From contig VXBP01007153.1 in the NCBI GenBank assembly GCA_013400115.1, forward strand, positions 285,598 to 349,597: a DNA stretch of 64,000 nucleotides, written 5' to 3'. Numbering within the stretch: the stretch's first letter is position 1; each line of letters begins with the position of its first letter. Source of the stretch: Rhinopomastus cyanomelas. Its lineage: Eukaryota; Chordata; Aves; Bucerotiformes; Rhinopomastidae. Positions 12,701-25,294 of the stretch are shown in pieces. Below the pieces are notes generated by a model. The model did no database searches and was not told the origin of the DNA. It worked only from the letters and a program-made list of their open reading frames with translations. Both the position numbers and the translations under genes were made by a program.

Positions 12701-14922
12701 ATCGTATTGCACTTCACAGCTGTTGTGTTCTACCCCAGCAGAGGGTGCATTTAAGCAAGTGGAAAAAAGCAATTTTCTCTTACACATAGCTTGAAGTGCT
12801 TGGGGTTCTTTCTGAATGACATGCAACACACAAATACACTGCATTTGAACTATGTTAAATAATCCAGAGCACATAATTCTTGTTACCTGCAATATTTGTC
12901 TAAATATTTCTTAGCTATTCATGTGCCTCAATGAACAACAGCACAACGCTGCAACCAGTTAAAGCACTCTGAGCAGCAGATCTTGAGTTCAGTGCACTGT
13001 ACTAAATATGAGGTTAGTAAATCTGTCTAAAAGAATTACAGTTATTACTTTTCAGAAAGAAAATTTCTGTTGAATCTTCTACATGAAAAGGATGCAGAGA
13101 TTGCTAAAGCAAAGCATTTGAGAAACATAACAGGCTTGAAGCAAAGCTGTCCATGGGGTGGTGTTTCATCCTCCTCTGCATGACCCTTTGTTACTATGGG
13201 CCACATGATGTGTTTCCCCAGGGCTTAGGTTTCATCACTGCATTGGACAGACTCTGTTTTGAAGATTAACTGTGTTTTCTAAGTACTTTTTCTTGGTGTT
13301 ACTTGGTGCAGAGAATATTCTCTCTGTCTGTGACATCTTTGTTGCTGGCATTGGAAGGGATCTGGTTAAGGTAGGCACACTTTGGGTACTGAAGGAACGT
13401 TTTGGAGAAGCTGAACGCCATTCCAAGGAAACAGGTTTCTGACACAATTTTTCATCAGACTCAATAAAATGAAAGAACACACGACCAATTTGCCATTCAA
13501 AAGAAATTCTTTCCTTCCTAGGTTGTCATACCCACGTACCATTAAGTTGTTTAGATGTAAATAAATACAGAGCTTCCTCTAAAGTTCATGCATACTCTCT
13601 GTTGTCTCTGAAGTCTCATAAAGTAACTTGCTGTCATCAGCATTTTACTCTTCTGAAGAATGAAAGTTGAAATTCAGAAAACAAATAGTCCACAACTATC
13701 TTCCTACTATTTGTCTTTCTCTTAAGTGAAAAAAAAACCCAACAAAACATTTTACTTATTTGATGTCAGAGTGAAAAAAGACAGCAGCCAGCTTAACTAT
13801 GTTTTAATGAGTGGAGATCCCTATCGAATTGCACAGGGTTAACCTCACAAAGCAATTCTGAAATAAAATTCTTAGATAACATGCGACTAGTAGTTCCATA
13901 CTCATACCTGCAGCGGACACGGAGGGATTAAACGACGAAATAATTACAGGTAGAAGCGAAATAACAACAAATCCAGGCAGTCCTGTGAGGGACAGAGCTT
14001 AGAAATAACAGTATGGACTTAGTGCTGCAGCCCTTTTCCCCAGCACAAGCATTACTTCCCCATTTCTGTTACACAGGCCATCTGTTTTCATGGATATTAG
14101 TATCTTTGAGGCCTTTACTTCTCCATCAAAAGCCTGAAGTTGTCCAACAGCTTCAAGAATTTTTGTGGGAGACCAACAGACTGTATGATTGTACCAACTT
14201 AAAGAACTTCTGCTTCCTCACAAAGTACAATAAAACAGCAAATACAGACTATGGGAGTCTAAGACATGGGGGCACTTTCTGCAGGGAAGCCCAAGCCAGC
14301 TGCACACAGGAACTCATGTCTAGCAGCAACAATTCTCAAGCTGATAAACTGCCATAACATGATAATACAAGGAAAGAGAGCAGATACAAATATGCCTCAT
14401 GCTACATTAAGTATTAATAAGAATAAGATTAAACAATTAGAATACTTTAGTTGGCATGACTAAAGGCAAAGAAAACATCTTTTCATTATGATGACCAGTT
14501 GTAAGCAACCTTTGGTTAATTCTGTAATAAAATCTCAACTAGGCACCTTAACATGAAGAAGAACTTGTTTCTTTCATTTCTAACTCTAGCCTGGTATTTG
14601 TTCAACAACACAACATGATAAACTAAATAAATTTAACAGCAATAATTCAAATTAGAGCTTTATACAGGATTAATATACCACAGTACTTCCACGCATCAGC
14701 ACAGGTGAAGTAACTCCCCTTTTAGTCACTTCAGACACTCCAGTGCACCTATCTCACCTCTCATGTATTTACCAGTCAAAAAGCTGCTTGTGAAGAATGG
14801 TGTGGTTTCATTAACAATAACTAATATAATTTAGTATCTTAACTTCATTTTGTTGTTGTATTATCAAGACCATGTCACAGAAGATACTGAACATCTTACC
14901 TAGGTTTACAACCAAACACATG
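9796..14922. other. Unique AT-rich DNA with one candidate exon
   Basis: No transposon is recognised. Open frames at 12052-12342, 12391-12618 and 14013-14357 lack homologous motifs and convincing splice context. One splice-bounded minus-strand segment at 13908-13982 is listed separately. Confidence 0.5.
13908..13982 (-). other. Candidate coding exon (minus strand), unidentified
   Basis: Read on the minus strand, this 75-bp segment follows a good acceptor (GCTCTGTCCCTCACAG|G) and precedes a strong donor (GCTGCAG|GTATGAG). Of three frames only one is open; it uses 2+72+1 bases and predicts a hydrophobic stretch beginning LPGFVVISLLP, like a membrane segment. The segment has five CpG dinucleotides, unusual in its AT-rich surroundings. 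I recognise no family. Splice-bounded open segments of this length also arise by chance, so this is a hypothesis; conservation across birds would decide. Confidence 0.25.
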
Positions 14923-15130
14923 ATGTGAGGAGGAAGTTCTTCACCGTGAGAGTGGTGAGAGCCTGGAATGGGTTGCCCAGGGAGGTGGTTGGGGCCCCAT
15001 CCTTGGAGGTGTTTAAGGCTGGGTTGGATGAAGCTCTGACCAGCCTGATCCAGGATGGGGTGTCCGTGCCCACGGCAAGGGAGTTGGAACTGGATGATCC
15101 TGTGGTCCCTTCTGACCCTGACTGACTGTA
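14923..15130 (+). mobile_element. CR1 LINE 3' fragment, tail type A
   Basis: It begins inside ORF2 at GATGTGAGGAGGAAGTTC and encodes RRKFFTVRVVRAWNGLPREV and the downstream SLEVFKAGLD block. It then runs into a tail reading GGAACTGGATGATCCTGTGG and ending CCCTGACTGACTGTA. This tail type matches 40263-40780 and 47822-47985. A second CR1 tail of another type follows immediately at 15131 with no spacer. Confidence 0.92.
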
Positions 15131-15230
15131 TGACTTGGTCTAGGTGATCCTGCTGTGGCAGGGGGATTGGACTAGATGATCTTTTGAGGTCCCTTCCAAT
15201 CCCTAATGATTCTATGATTCCATGATTCTA
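15131..15230 (+). mobile_element. CR1 LINE solo tail, type B, fused to the preceding type A tail
   Basis: It starts TGACTTGGTCTAGGTGATCC and ends in CTATGATTCCATGATTCTA. It contains only the last ~100 bp of a type-B CR1 and is directly abutted to the type-A tail in the same orientation. It could be an independent insertion at the A-type terminus or a template-switch product. Two other loci show the same A-then-B order but with a different junction. Confidence 0.9.
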
Positions 15231-17202
15231 CATCCTAAACATCGGGTCCTACAGATAGGACCATGATATAATACTATGCATTCAGCACATTCACAACCAT
15301 GAAGCATTTTTTTCCCCCTCTCAAATCAGCATCTCTGGTAAACAAGTAGCAGAAGCTATACCTACATTTGGAGCATGCAATTCATTGAGAAGACTGCTGA
15401 GGAACTCATTCATTCACACTGGATTGATGTTATGTATGAGCCAGTCATGTATCCAAACCTTCCTTGTTATGTAATAGACACCAAACTAATATAGAGCTTA
15501 TTCAGCTAATGAATGAGTTCCTCCCAATATAAAGTTAGTTTACTCATTAGTTTACTCAATCTTTATTCACATCACAAAAGAGATGCACAGCTTTGCCAAT
15601 TTAAGTTTAAAGCAACTGATCTCAAATTATGGTTTACTAAACTAATGGGAATGGTTTCAAATTCAAAACACTGTTGTAGGATTAAATTGTATAGGAAGAG
15701 CCATCCCATCATTATAAAAACTAGAAAACACAATGTTAACATGAAAAATGGTGAAACGATGAATTAAGTTTCACAGTTGCTACACATGTTCAAGTAAACA
15801 CTGTTTTCACAAAAGATCTTTCAACTGGAAATGGAGCAAAATAAAAGGATGTGAAGCGAAATTTAAAGAACAGCTGAAGAAATTTTTAGCATTCTATTTA
15901 AACTATTTAAAATTCCAGATTTAAAAAAAAAATCAGATCAAAATTTGGAATGAGATCACATTCGTCAAACTGGCCACTTAAGTAACAACACTGACACTCA
16001 GTGTTCTAATCGAAGCCATCGACTAGAAACTGTAAAATGCCATTAAAGATACGCCCATCACAGCTAGCACTGGACGGGACCCACACCTGTGCACGTGGTT
16101 CACGCATCACAGTATGACATTGCTGCGAGAGGGAAAATCTTTCTTCCATTTCTTCTGGTATCATCTTGAGGACTTAAAATGGAGCTCTTCAGAGACAAAA
16201 TCAAAAGAAAATAACAGGGAGGAAAGGAGTTGCTGAAGGAGAAACACGGCGATAAATATGAAACACCTGCCTGAGGCACACACGACTTCAAGACAATGGT
16301 GGATGTGCTCAAAAACAAAACAAATGCAGCACAAGTGCTGAATTATGGGGCTACATTTCCCCCTTGATTGTCCTAGTGACTACACCAAGTAGGCAAGCCT
16401 TAATGTCATGCTTTATGACCTCCTAAGAGTCTCATCTACGTATTATATCCCACTAATTCAGTTACCTTGGGTTTGCTCTAAATGTATTACAGCATTATGA
16501 ATGTTAGTAATATGAATAACATATGATAAAACCACAGAAGAATATTGATCCTTTGTGGCATCAAGGTATACTGCTCTAGAACTCCTACACATGAATTACT
16601 ACATATTTTAATTGTCAGACGTACTTCTGTAATCATCTTCACACATCTTGCCTTCCTGGCCATAGCTGATGTTGTTCCAACAGAGAATCACCTCAAAGCA
16701 AGCAAATGGAAAGGAATTAAGGTCATCCAGGCATCACCACTGAGGTTACAGGACCCAGAACTCAGCACAGATTTTACTCACGAGAACTTTCTAAGATGGC
16801 TTCTTACACAAATGTGGGAAGACAAGTTTTACACACCGATATGCTTGAGTTCTTCCCACCTTGTGTCTTTCCTGCTTCCATTCAGACACTACTGAGTTCC
16901 ATCTTGCCTTTGCTGACCCCTGAACGTCTCTTTGTACTGCGTCCCTATTCTGAACAATATCTTTTCTATTAGAGGGCTATCAGTTATCCCACTGCTACTT
17001 TCACACCAGTTCTTTGGGATCAGAACCAGCACAGAAAGCCCAAAACAGCTGATAACTCAGAATGGCCACCTGCCACTAAAACCACATTTTTAAACTTTCA
17101 GTGGTCAAGAATTACGGCACCCCAATTACCACCACTAATGGTGGTATAACCATCCATATGTTAACAGCTTCTCATACAGTTTAAAAACTTTAGTCCATTT
17201 AC

Positions 17203-17305
17203 CTTACAGCACCATTTTACTTTCTTCTTAATCAAAACCATCACAACATCATCATACTTAATACAGACGACTTGGTCCATCTTAGAAAAACTCTCATTAA
17301 TCTGT
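17203..17305 (-). other. Candidate coding exon (minus strand), unidentified
   Basis: On the minus strand this 103-bp segment follows a long pyrimidine tract and acceptor (TTTTTTCTACTGTTAATCAG|A). It ends at CTGTAAG|GTAAAT, a fair donor. The open frame uses one base plus 34 codons. The peptide is rich in Lys, Val and Asp and matches no family I know. Its entry phase would fit directly after the candidate exon at 36466-36545, which leaves two bases. It could equally be a pseudo-exon in AT-rich intron DNA. Confidence 0.22.
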
Positions 17306-18008
17306 CTGATTAACAGTAGAAAAAACTGAGCAAAATTTTTGAATGGCAATAAAATCAAAATGTTTTCTTATAAATTTAACATAAATTCAAGTAAAATAAG
17401 TTACGAAATGTCAAACAGTGCATCAGCTGCCTCTATTCTGCAGTTGCTCCTGCTACACTTCTTCTAAGGAAGACAGTGAGAAGCAAAACGCCCCTACGAA
17501 GCGGTGTCACAGACCCTAGTCAGGCAGCAAGAGGTGTGAGAGGCTCAAGCTAGTTTTTCACGTTTCTTAAGAGATGCAGACCGAGGTTTAGGTACACTGC
17601 AGCCACTGTGCAGCTACATTTTCTGCACGCTTCTTGAAGCTAGCCTGAAATGAGCCAGCGCTGTGACCCACGTAGCCACAGTTCTGAGGAACTCAGCACA
17701 GGCTCCACAACCTGTCTGAGAACCACAATAAATACGCAACTACTTAATTGTCTCTGTACTCCATCCCCACAGATGCTGGCCTACTCTGCAGGACTCCCAG
17801 ATCACTATACAGGGGAGAGTGGCTGCTGTTGAATGACACCCTTGAGGTCCTCTGAAATACTTCCAAGCACAAAATCAGAAGAAAAGCAGGAAACAACTCT
17901 GCCTCTATGCCAGAACCAGCTGATTTAAAGATGAACAGAAACCCTAACGTGATTACCATAGACTAAAATCCAATAAAAAGTGCATACATCTGGAAAAATA
18001 TATTTTAG

Positions 18009-18101
18009 TATTTGGCACTGCACAACTCTGAGGAAAAGAAGTATTTTATTTACAAGAAGTCTCAAAGGTCTGACTATCTTCTCCATTGCGCATGTTTCAA
18101 A
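18009..18101 (+). other. Possible exon-like segment (plus strand, weak)
   Basis: A 93-bp phase-0 open segment between ATATATTTTAG|T and TTTCAAA|GTAAGT (strong donor, moderate acceptor). The peptide is rich in Lys, Tyr and Ser, with no recognised family. It lies opposite in strand to the other candidate exons, which lowers its credibility as part of one gene. Confidence 0.13.
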
Positions 18102-18299
18102 GTAAGTTATTCACACACTGTAAGAAAAAAAAACATGGCTTTTTACAAGCAATGGCTACAACACATTGACACACATAACTCTAACCTGAGAGGGACACTG
18201 CACCTCACAATGATATTTTAATAAATCAGGTTCCAAACACTAACTGCATTTTAAAAGACTAATACTCTGCAAATATCCCCCTGCCCTAACACTTTCAGG

Positions 18300-18381
18300 G
18301 TGATTCTGCTGTGTCAGGGGGATTGGACTAGATGATCTTTCCAGGTCCCTTCCCATCCCTAATGATTCTATGGTTCTATGA
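18300..18381 (+). mobile_element. CR1 LINE solo tail (~82 bp)
   Basis: Only the terminal CR1 segment is present. It starts exactly at GTGATTCTGCTGTGTCAG and ends CCCTAATGATTCTATGGTTCTATGA. The start coincides with the first base of the B-type tails at 40797, 47805 (minus) and 59121, although the flanking sequences differ. Confidence 0.92.
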
Positions 18382-19857
18382 TGTAGGAACTGAGCTCCAG
18401 GTTGGGAGAGGGATGAAAAAAACCCAATCAAAAACAGGTAAATTATTATTTTGTAGTTTTTTCTCTAGTTGTTCAATACAATTGTTTCTCATGCTACAGA
18501 TGAGAATCCAGAAGGAGCAGTCATGGCAAGAAGATTCTTGTAATACCACAATCCTTTCTGCCCTCTCTCACAGTTGGACACCCAGTGTAATAATAAAGTC
18601 TGTTGATCCTTAGGGGGTTTCTGCACACAAAGAGAAGCTCAAAGCTGAGTCACAGCACCACCAGTCCCTCTTTATGGGTTAAGATATACAGTATCCCAGT
18701 CCCTGTTGACACTGCCACTGATAATGCAAGACAGACAATATTATTCTTAAGACGACTTCTTGAGCTAATCAGGTAATTAAAATAAATATAACAAGGAGAT
18801 AACAAACTAGGTCTGCAGAAACATCTCTGGTAAGAAGTGAAAGAAGGATGCCAAATTTCAGAGATATTGCTTAAGACTTTCTGCAAAATCTGGATACATC
18901 TTCAGGACACACACGTGTATCATACAGTGAGCTAATCCAGTTGTACAGTCACCCATAAAACATAGGAAAATGCATTTCAGCACGTAAGCACATTCACTGT
19001 CAGATGCAGTTCCAGAGCCCTATCGTGCTACAGCTAGTAAGCACTTTCTGCTTTCCAAACAAGCGAGATTAAAGCAACCTCCAGCAGGTTACTTTAGGAG
19101 GTTACTTTAGCAGTCATAGTCACATACTACGACTGTTCTCCTAAGTGCAAAACAAATTAGGACAGTCAAGATCACACAGGCCATGATATGAAATAGTCAT
19201 ATTTCTATGATCCCAATATCCAGAGCAAAGGTTTTGGAAAGGAAGAGTATTAGGAGAGTACAGGTACAATCACAGATCAGACACATCACGCTAGGAGTCA
19301 CCATACACTGCACTTCCAGCTAAGTCGAGATGCTTCTAGAGCTTTTTCAATAAAAAAAACTTTGATGTTTAACAGACTGTTAAAAATCCATTGATTTTCT
19401 TATAAATACTTGCCATTGTAAATTTCCTTTAACGTTTTGCACACAAGTACTTCCAGAGAAAGGATGGACAGACTCTAAATGCAACATCTTAACCGTATCT
19501 GCGTTTGTGACAAAAGTTTCCAAGAGTCACAAAGTAAAAATTTCAGGGGAAATTGCAGATCTGTAGCTATGGAATTTCTAAAAGTAGGTTCTGAGCAAAG
19601 AGCAAAACAAAGAGCAGACAATCTACCAAATGTGGATGCGATTTGGAGATCAGTGGTTCCAGAATGTGTTGCTCATCCTGACACAAAATCAAACACCGAG
19701 CAGACTTCATTGCAAAGTTCACTGACTGTCCATGCTGCATCTCTTTACCGTTCTTTACCACGGTACATGTGATCTGTGACTGCCAATGGATGCAAATGGG
19801 TATTTTGAAGAGGAAACTCACCTCATGAGTTTTGAAAGTGTACAACTATCCTTTTTT
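18382..19857. other. Unique AT-rich DNA
   Basis: Nothing recognised, apart from a small imperfect repeat of GGTTACTTTAG at 19088-19113. An open frame at 19479-19772 has no family motif. Confidence 0.5.
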
Positions 19858-20040
19858 TCCCTCTTCAGGAAGCTGGAGAGAGCAACGAGGTCATCTCTCA
19901 GCCTCCTTTTTTCCCAAACTAGACAGGCCTGTTCACCGGCTTTGCTGCCTTTCTCTGGAGACACTCAAAGACCTTCAAATCCTTCATAAACTGTGGGGCC
20001 CAGAACACAGATTTCAAGAGCGTTGCTCTACTTAAGTCAG
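19858..20040 (-). mobile_element. CR1 LINE internal fragment, minus strand
   Basis: The reverse complement reads as the ORF2 segment after the RT domain: VFWAPQF-like, then a QRKA-type block (basic-residue region), then the block equivalent to KRRLRGDL. The 3' tail and the RT core are both missing. It is an old, diverged copy with several indels. It is not part of the tail at 20289, because tail and body are in the wrong order for a single minus-strand element. Confidence 0.8.
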
Positions 20041-20288
20041 TGATCAACCCTTTACCCTAATATCTACAGCACCTACCAAATGATGAAAGAGATTACACCA
20101 AAATTAAATAGTTCTATCATTTGTCATCCAAAATGTTCTTTGCACTTCAAATACATAATGCATTAAGCTATTTACTTAATGGTAAGCATGTGGACATTTT
20201 AAGAACATCTTGGACGAGACGGCTACACATGTATGTATATATATATATAGTCCTAAAAGATTATGAGTATCGCACTTCAGCCAAAGAT

Positions 20289-20478
20289 CACAGAATCACT
20301 CTGGTTGGAAAAGAGCACTGGGATCATTGAGTCCAACCATCTACGCTACAAGTTCCCCCCTAAATCAGATCCCTCAACACCTCATCCAAACGATCTTTGA
20401 ACGCATCCAGGGATGGCGACTCAACCACCTCCCTGGGAAGCCCATTCCAGTGCCTGACCATCCTTTCTGTGAAAAAAA
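20289..20478 (-). mobile_element. CR1 LINE 3' fragment, minus strand
   Basis: It starts with CACAGAATCACTCTGGTTGG, the complement of a CR1 terminus. It continues through GAGTCCAACC and the complement of the FKAxLD and W(N/D)GLPREVVE coding block (CAACCACCTCCCTGGGAAGC). The tail subtype resembles that at 44204. It is 5'-truncated near the TTTCTGTGAAAAAAAAA run. Confidence 0.88.
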
Positions 20479-20490
20479 AATTGTAATATC

Positions 20491-23400
20491 AAGTCTAAAA
20501 TTAAATGTGAATATTAAACTAAATGTACATATTTCTGGATTGAGTTCTGATGGCTCAAACTTCGTCAAGTCAAACCATAGGCAAATGTATCTTCAGAAGA
20601 ACTGATGCTTCTAGAGAACCCCGACACTTGTTATTCTGATCATACTTAAATGTTCCCATTGACAAAAAAGGTCTTTGGATGTTCAACTGCAGCAGGAAAA
20701 CCTGCAGATCTCCTGTGTTTCTTTCTAAATGCTAGCCCCTCACTGAGACAGTCTGATTAAGCAGTATTTGTATCACTAGCAGAGGGGAGAGTAGACAATT
20801 AGTATTTTTCCTGAAAAAAACCCCTCAAGGAAGTGATAAAGCAATAGCGGCAACAGGGGTCATTCACAAAACAAGTTGCAAAAGAACAAAATCTTTTTAC
20901 CCTCTATCTTAGCCAGCAATGAAATTGCTATTATTTAATTTGCTAATTTGGTGAAAAATGCTGTAAGTACAAAGAATAAAATCGCAGCAACACTTCCTGT
21001 ACTTTCTGTAAGTTCAACTGACCCTGAACGCTAGTGCAAGCAGAACAGACAAATTCCATTTTACATTTACAAGAATTCTATACAGTGAACATCTAAGACT
21101 GTGAAAGCCTCCTGACAACTCTTCCAGGTTGTTCTCAGAAGCAGGTAAGAATTCGCTTGCTTAACCATCAGCTGGCTCCCAATGGGAGTTTACTTTAGGT
21201 AGGCTTGAGGAATAAGGAGCTTCAGAATTACGGCCTTTCCATCACCACAGAGCAGCTCAAGAAAAAGGACAAGAGCAAGGGATTAAGGAAGCTTAGATAT
21301 TGTTCACAATTCAAATTAATCTCTGAGTAGATGATGGGTTAAAAGTGACAGATGAATAAGGAAGACGATTTTCAAGTAAATGTTGCTTCTTGTCCCACAG
21401 CCAGGAAGATTTGCTCAGCTGAACTACAGTTTCCTCAGAGCTGACTGACGCAAGGACCAACAAGAAGGCATAAATTTAATCTAAAAATCTTATTCCATTA
21501 ATAAAAGAGGTAAAGAAGAAATATGTTTTTATTTTCTTACTCCTTTAAGCAAAACACTGTGAAGTCAAGTGATCAAATCAAGAAGGTAAAACTTAAAGTA
21601 AAAAATACTACTGATTGAACTCTCCTGGAAGTGTTTTTCAGTCACACAGAAAACCCTTTCGTCAAGAATAAGAGATCACACAGGCGTGTTATATGACATA
21701 TGGCTTGTAGTATACATGGAGCCATCTCTTTTGGATATAATATACACAGAAAAGCCGAAGTAAAGACCAAGTATCCTAGGTGTAATTATCCCTTTGGCAA
21801 TTAATTGCAAAAAAAGGTAAGTGTTTTTTTAATAAAGGTACAGGTATTAAATTAGCCAGTTAGTGACAATCCTTATCTCTTTTCTCTCAAAGCATGCATA
21901 CATATTTTTGACACAAGCAGTGAAGACAAAAAACTCAAATAAAAACCCAGTCTAAATCAGTTAAAACTAAACACATCTCTTTTAAAATGCAGAAAACAAA
22001 AGATGACTATTTTAAGCAATCAACTGTATTTAGACAGCCTTTTGTCACACCGTGTTCGTTACGCTGTGTCTAAGCAGAAAAGTCTGTTGCTGTCTGCGTA
22101 ATTCTTTGAATAGATTTGAATGAAGCTGTCCAGGACAGACCTTTAAAGTTACTTTATTACACAGAGTAAGGAAGAACAAACACTTTTTAATTTCAATAAA
22201 GACTTTTAAAATATTTTAAGACATGGGAGGTTTTTTTGCTGCAGGATTTTGTATTCCTGAGACATAAATAAAACAATAACTCTGCAAAGCTCAGAGTAGC
22301 TGCATAGAGCCTTTTACATAAAGGATATACTTTTCCTTCTTTTCTATGAATGTATAAAGCTCTCCTTCAAGGTCTTACTAAATCTATTGATCTGTGAAAC
22401 GCAGTGCACTCCAGGGAGGCAATTCACTTGACGTTATATATCAAATGATGAGATGAATAATGATCATACCATTTGGTAATTAAAGTCTTACAAACCTTTT
22501 AACTGACTGAACGTCAGAAAGGTCAAATGAGATCAAACCTATTTTTTTTTGTTGTTCTTAATTCTTTTCTCATATTAGTAATACTAAGTCATATTTACAT
22601 ATACATTTACATAAGTCATATTTGACAGTAACTATTCTATTACATGGAAGAACCAAATAATTAAACAACATACTTTTAATTCCTGTATTATTAGAGTTTA
22701 ACTACACAAAGACATTTTCTTTCCTCCTACAGTCCCATTATGAATTTAATTGTTAAGGTTTCAGAGAAGTAGCCACTCACCAATTTGGTGCAAATAATTA
22801 GCAAAGTTATTGGATTCAGGGAAATGAACATCACATAGAGCAAATATAAAATATACCAAAGCACCAAGCAATTAAAATAAACCTTGATATCTTCCTGTAG
22901 GAATCTGTAGGGTTCCTTTGTAGGAATCTGATTTTTTATTAGAGGAGGAGTACCGATCATTTTAACAGTTCAAAGACACTACCAGTGTCCATCATAGTAC
23001 ACATTACTCTGTACATTTTAAATGTTAACATGTAATACTAAATCAAATCATTGACACACAAGACAAATGCAAAGTATTTCATTTGGCTACTGTAAATGTA
23101 ATCAAAGACGCAGCAAAGATGGGTTTTACTACAGACTGCCCATACTGTGGAAAATCACTTGCCTCAATGGCTTAAAGTTTATCTCCAACTTCTCCACCAA
23201 ACATGATGTTCTTAGAAAAGACAGTATCTACTGGTAATCAAAGATGCAGCAAAGATGGGTTTTACTACAGACTGCCCATACTGTGGAAAATCACTTGCCT
23301 CAATGGCTTAAAGTTTATCTCCAACTTCTCCGTCAAACATGATGTTCTTAGAAAAGACAGTATCTACTCCCATATGACTTTAGCATAACCTTATGGTTTG

Positions 23401-25294
23401 TCATGAATCAAGGCCATCACTGTCAGAAAGAATAATTCCCTTCATCTTCATACAAATTATCATCAGCTCTCAAATATTAAAGAATGTCTTAGGGTTTTCC
23501 TCTAATTATTTCACTAGAAAATGAAGAAATCTGCATTAAAGAAAATAACCAACATCCTTCTCAAAAATAAACTGAGACAGATTTAGTCAACTTCCTCAAA
23601 CTTAAAATTGCACAAACACACAATCAAAACCTGAAATACCTCAACAAAATCAGTAACACACTGTATGTATATTACAGTTCTGTCTTGCAGAAGAGTGAAC
23701 TTGCCACTCCTAAAGGGCATCTTCCGTCTACTGAGGCCAGCAGCCTCATGCTCTGCCAGGTGCTTCTGCACAACTAGAGCTAATCCATAAAAGACAGGTT
23801 TCTGGGGCAGAAGTCAAGAGGATTTTCGTAGAACATCTAAAGAGGTAAGAGGTGCATTTGCCCACCAACGTTACAGAAGTTCTCTGGGGAAGTGCAGCAC
23901 TCATGTGAGGAATGGATGTTACCATGGGATGTGAAAGACAGATGTGGGAGATACCTGCTTAATACCGACTGCTCGTTTCTCACAGTATTTGCCCTTCTCT
24001 GTCTGGAGACTGGGAACAGAGGCCAAGTTTGCAAAATGGAAAAGAGGTAGTTAAACCACATGCTCTATCTTCTGGGATCTTTTAAGTACTGGACAGGGTA
24101 TTCAGGTTCACAATGCAGGAACTTCAAAACACTGTCCTATCAAATACATTCAATCAATCCAATATCTAGCTTTTGGAAGTCTAATAAATCAAATAAATTT
24201 AAAATATCTTGAACTAAAAATATGTCTGAATTGCAAAACTGATTGAATATAAATTATAAGATTACAGTAACACTGATAATTCCTCAGATGTCCCTTTCTC
24301 GTAGAATTCAAAAGTACAGCATTCAGCAAAATTTTAAGAGACAGAGAAAGCCCAAATACTCACTTTTCTGTAAATTGAACATGAAATATTTGAGGGAAAA
24401 CAATGTTAATTTACTGTCATTATCTGGCATATTCCATTATCATTGCCAATGGAAAGTAAGTAACTGCAGAACTTCCACACATTCCCTCAGAAAAGCAAAT
24501 AAACAGGCACTTAGATAAAACTTATTTTAGAGGAGTATTATGCATGTGATTTAAGCACTGACCTGTGAAAAGATGTTCTGTGGAGAAGGCTCAAGGGCTT
24601 CAACATATGCTCACCTAGCAAACAGCTGTAGCAGTTAAGCATGTTCTTGCCCTCTTCTCTGCTTCCCCCACTGTTTTCTACCTTCCCAATGCCAAAGACA
24701 CCCACTGCCACTCAGGAGTTGGCAGAAGGACCACATGAGAAGTCCTAAGCAGCTTCCCTGCAAAGCCAAGTAGCACAGTTAAACTGTTACGGATTTTCCA
24801 CTACGTCCTTTCCACAATAATTTCAATTTTCCCTCCTGAAAGTGAAGGGTTGAAGAAGAGAAAGAAGAAAGAAACCAAACCCAAGTTCTGCCACAGGGGC
24901 AATAGTAAATTTCTGAGAGAGGGCAAAGATACCGACAATCACAGCACCCGTTCATTACGTAATTATGTGATTAAGTTACTAAAAAGATGATTGATAATGA
25001 TAAGGGAAATACTTCTGCAATGAAGAAAGGTTTACAAACGGCCAAAAAAATTTATTATGTAATAGTCACTTGTTCATAATCAGTTGCCCATGATCATTTC
25101 ATATCAGTAATTCAGTTCAGCAGATCAGCCTGATTTGCAAACACAAAACAAGAATGCTCTCTTCATCTACTCTACCTAACTAGTAGAGAAAAACCACCTC
25201 TCTGAGTCAAAATTCCAGTTCAGAACTTTTGAAATGATGATGCAAAGATTACAAAATTATAAACTTATTTTTTAAACCAGTAGTAATGAAGACA
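20491..25294. other. Unique AT-rich DNA with one tandem duplication
   Basis: No transposon or gene is recognised over 4.8 kb except the 136-bp tandem duplication at 23099-23368. The AT content is high, with TTTTAAAATATTTTAAG-like tracts near 22200. Confidence 0.5.
23099..23368. repeat. Tandem duplication, 136-bp period, two copies
   Basis: Copy 1 occupies 23099-23232 and copy 2 23235-23368. They differ at only about two or three positions: a C/T change in GACGCAGC versus GATGCAGC, and CCACC versus CCGTC. The near identity points to a recent duplication. CTACTG precedes both copies within a dozen bases, which could have served as microhomology. One frame contains a CPYCGKS-like CxxC, but it stops soon afterwards and is probably chance. 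Confidence 0.93.

Larger units (their letters stand above)
15231..18299. other. Unique AT-rich DNA
   Basis: No transposon is recognised. A 116-codon open frame at 16545-16895 (plus) shows no family motif. Two splice-bounded segments, 17203-17305 (minus) and 18009-18101 (plus), are listed separately. Confidence 0.5.

Noticed and set aside
14013..14357. 114-codon plus-strand open frame
   Set aside because: No recognisable domain, no promoter or splice context. It overlaps nothing conserved that I can identify.
16456..16600. Long minus-strand open frame ending at a good donor (AAG|GTAACT), with TACTAAC upstream of a TTTAG
   Set aside because: No convincing acceptor for the long form, and the short form would be a 12-bp microexon. 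Too speculative to list as a feature.
16545..16895. 116-codon plus-strand open frame
   Set aside because: No family resemblance; composition is like the surrounding non-coding DNA.
19858..20478. The two minus-strand CR1 pieces as one split element
   Set aside because: The body lies on the wrong side of the tail for a single minus-strand insertion, and the subtypes differ.
23120..23170. CxxC zinc-finger-like peptide within the tandem duplication
   Set aside because: One CxxC without partner residues. The frame stops shortly afterwards.
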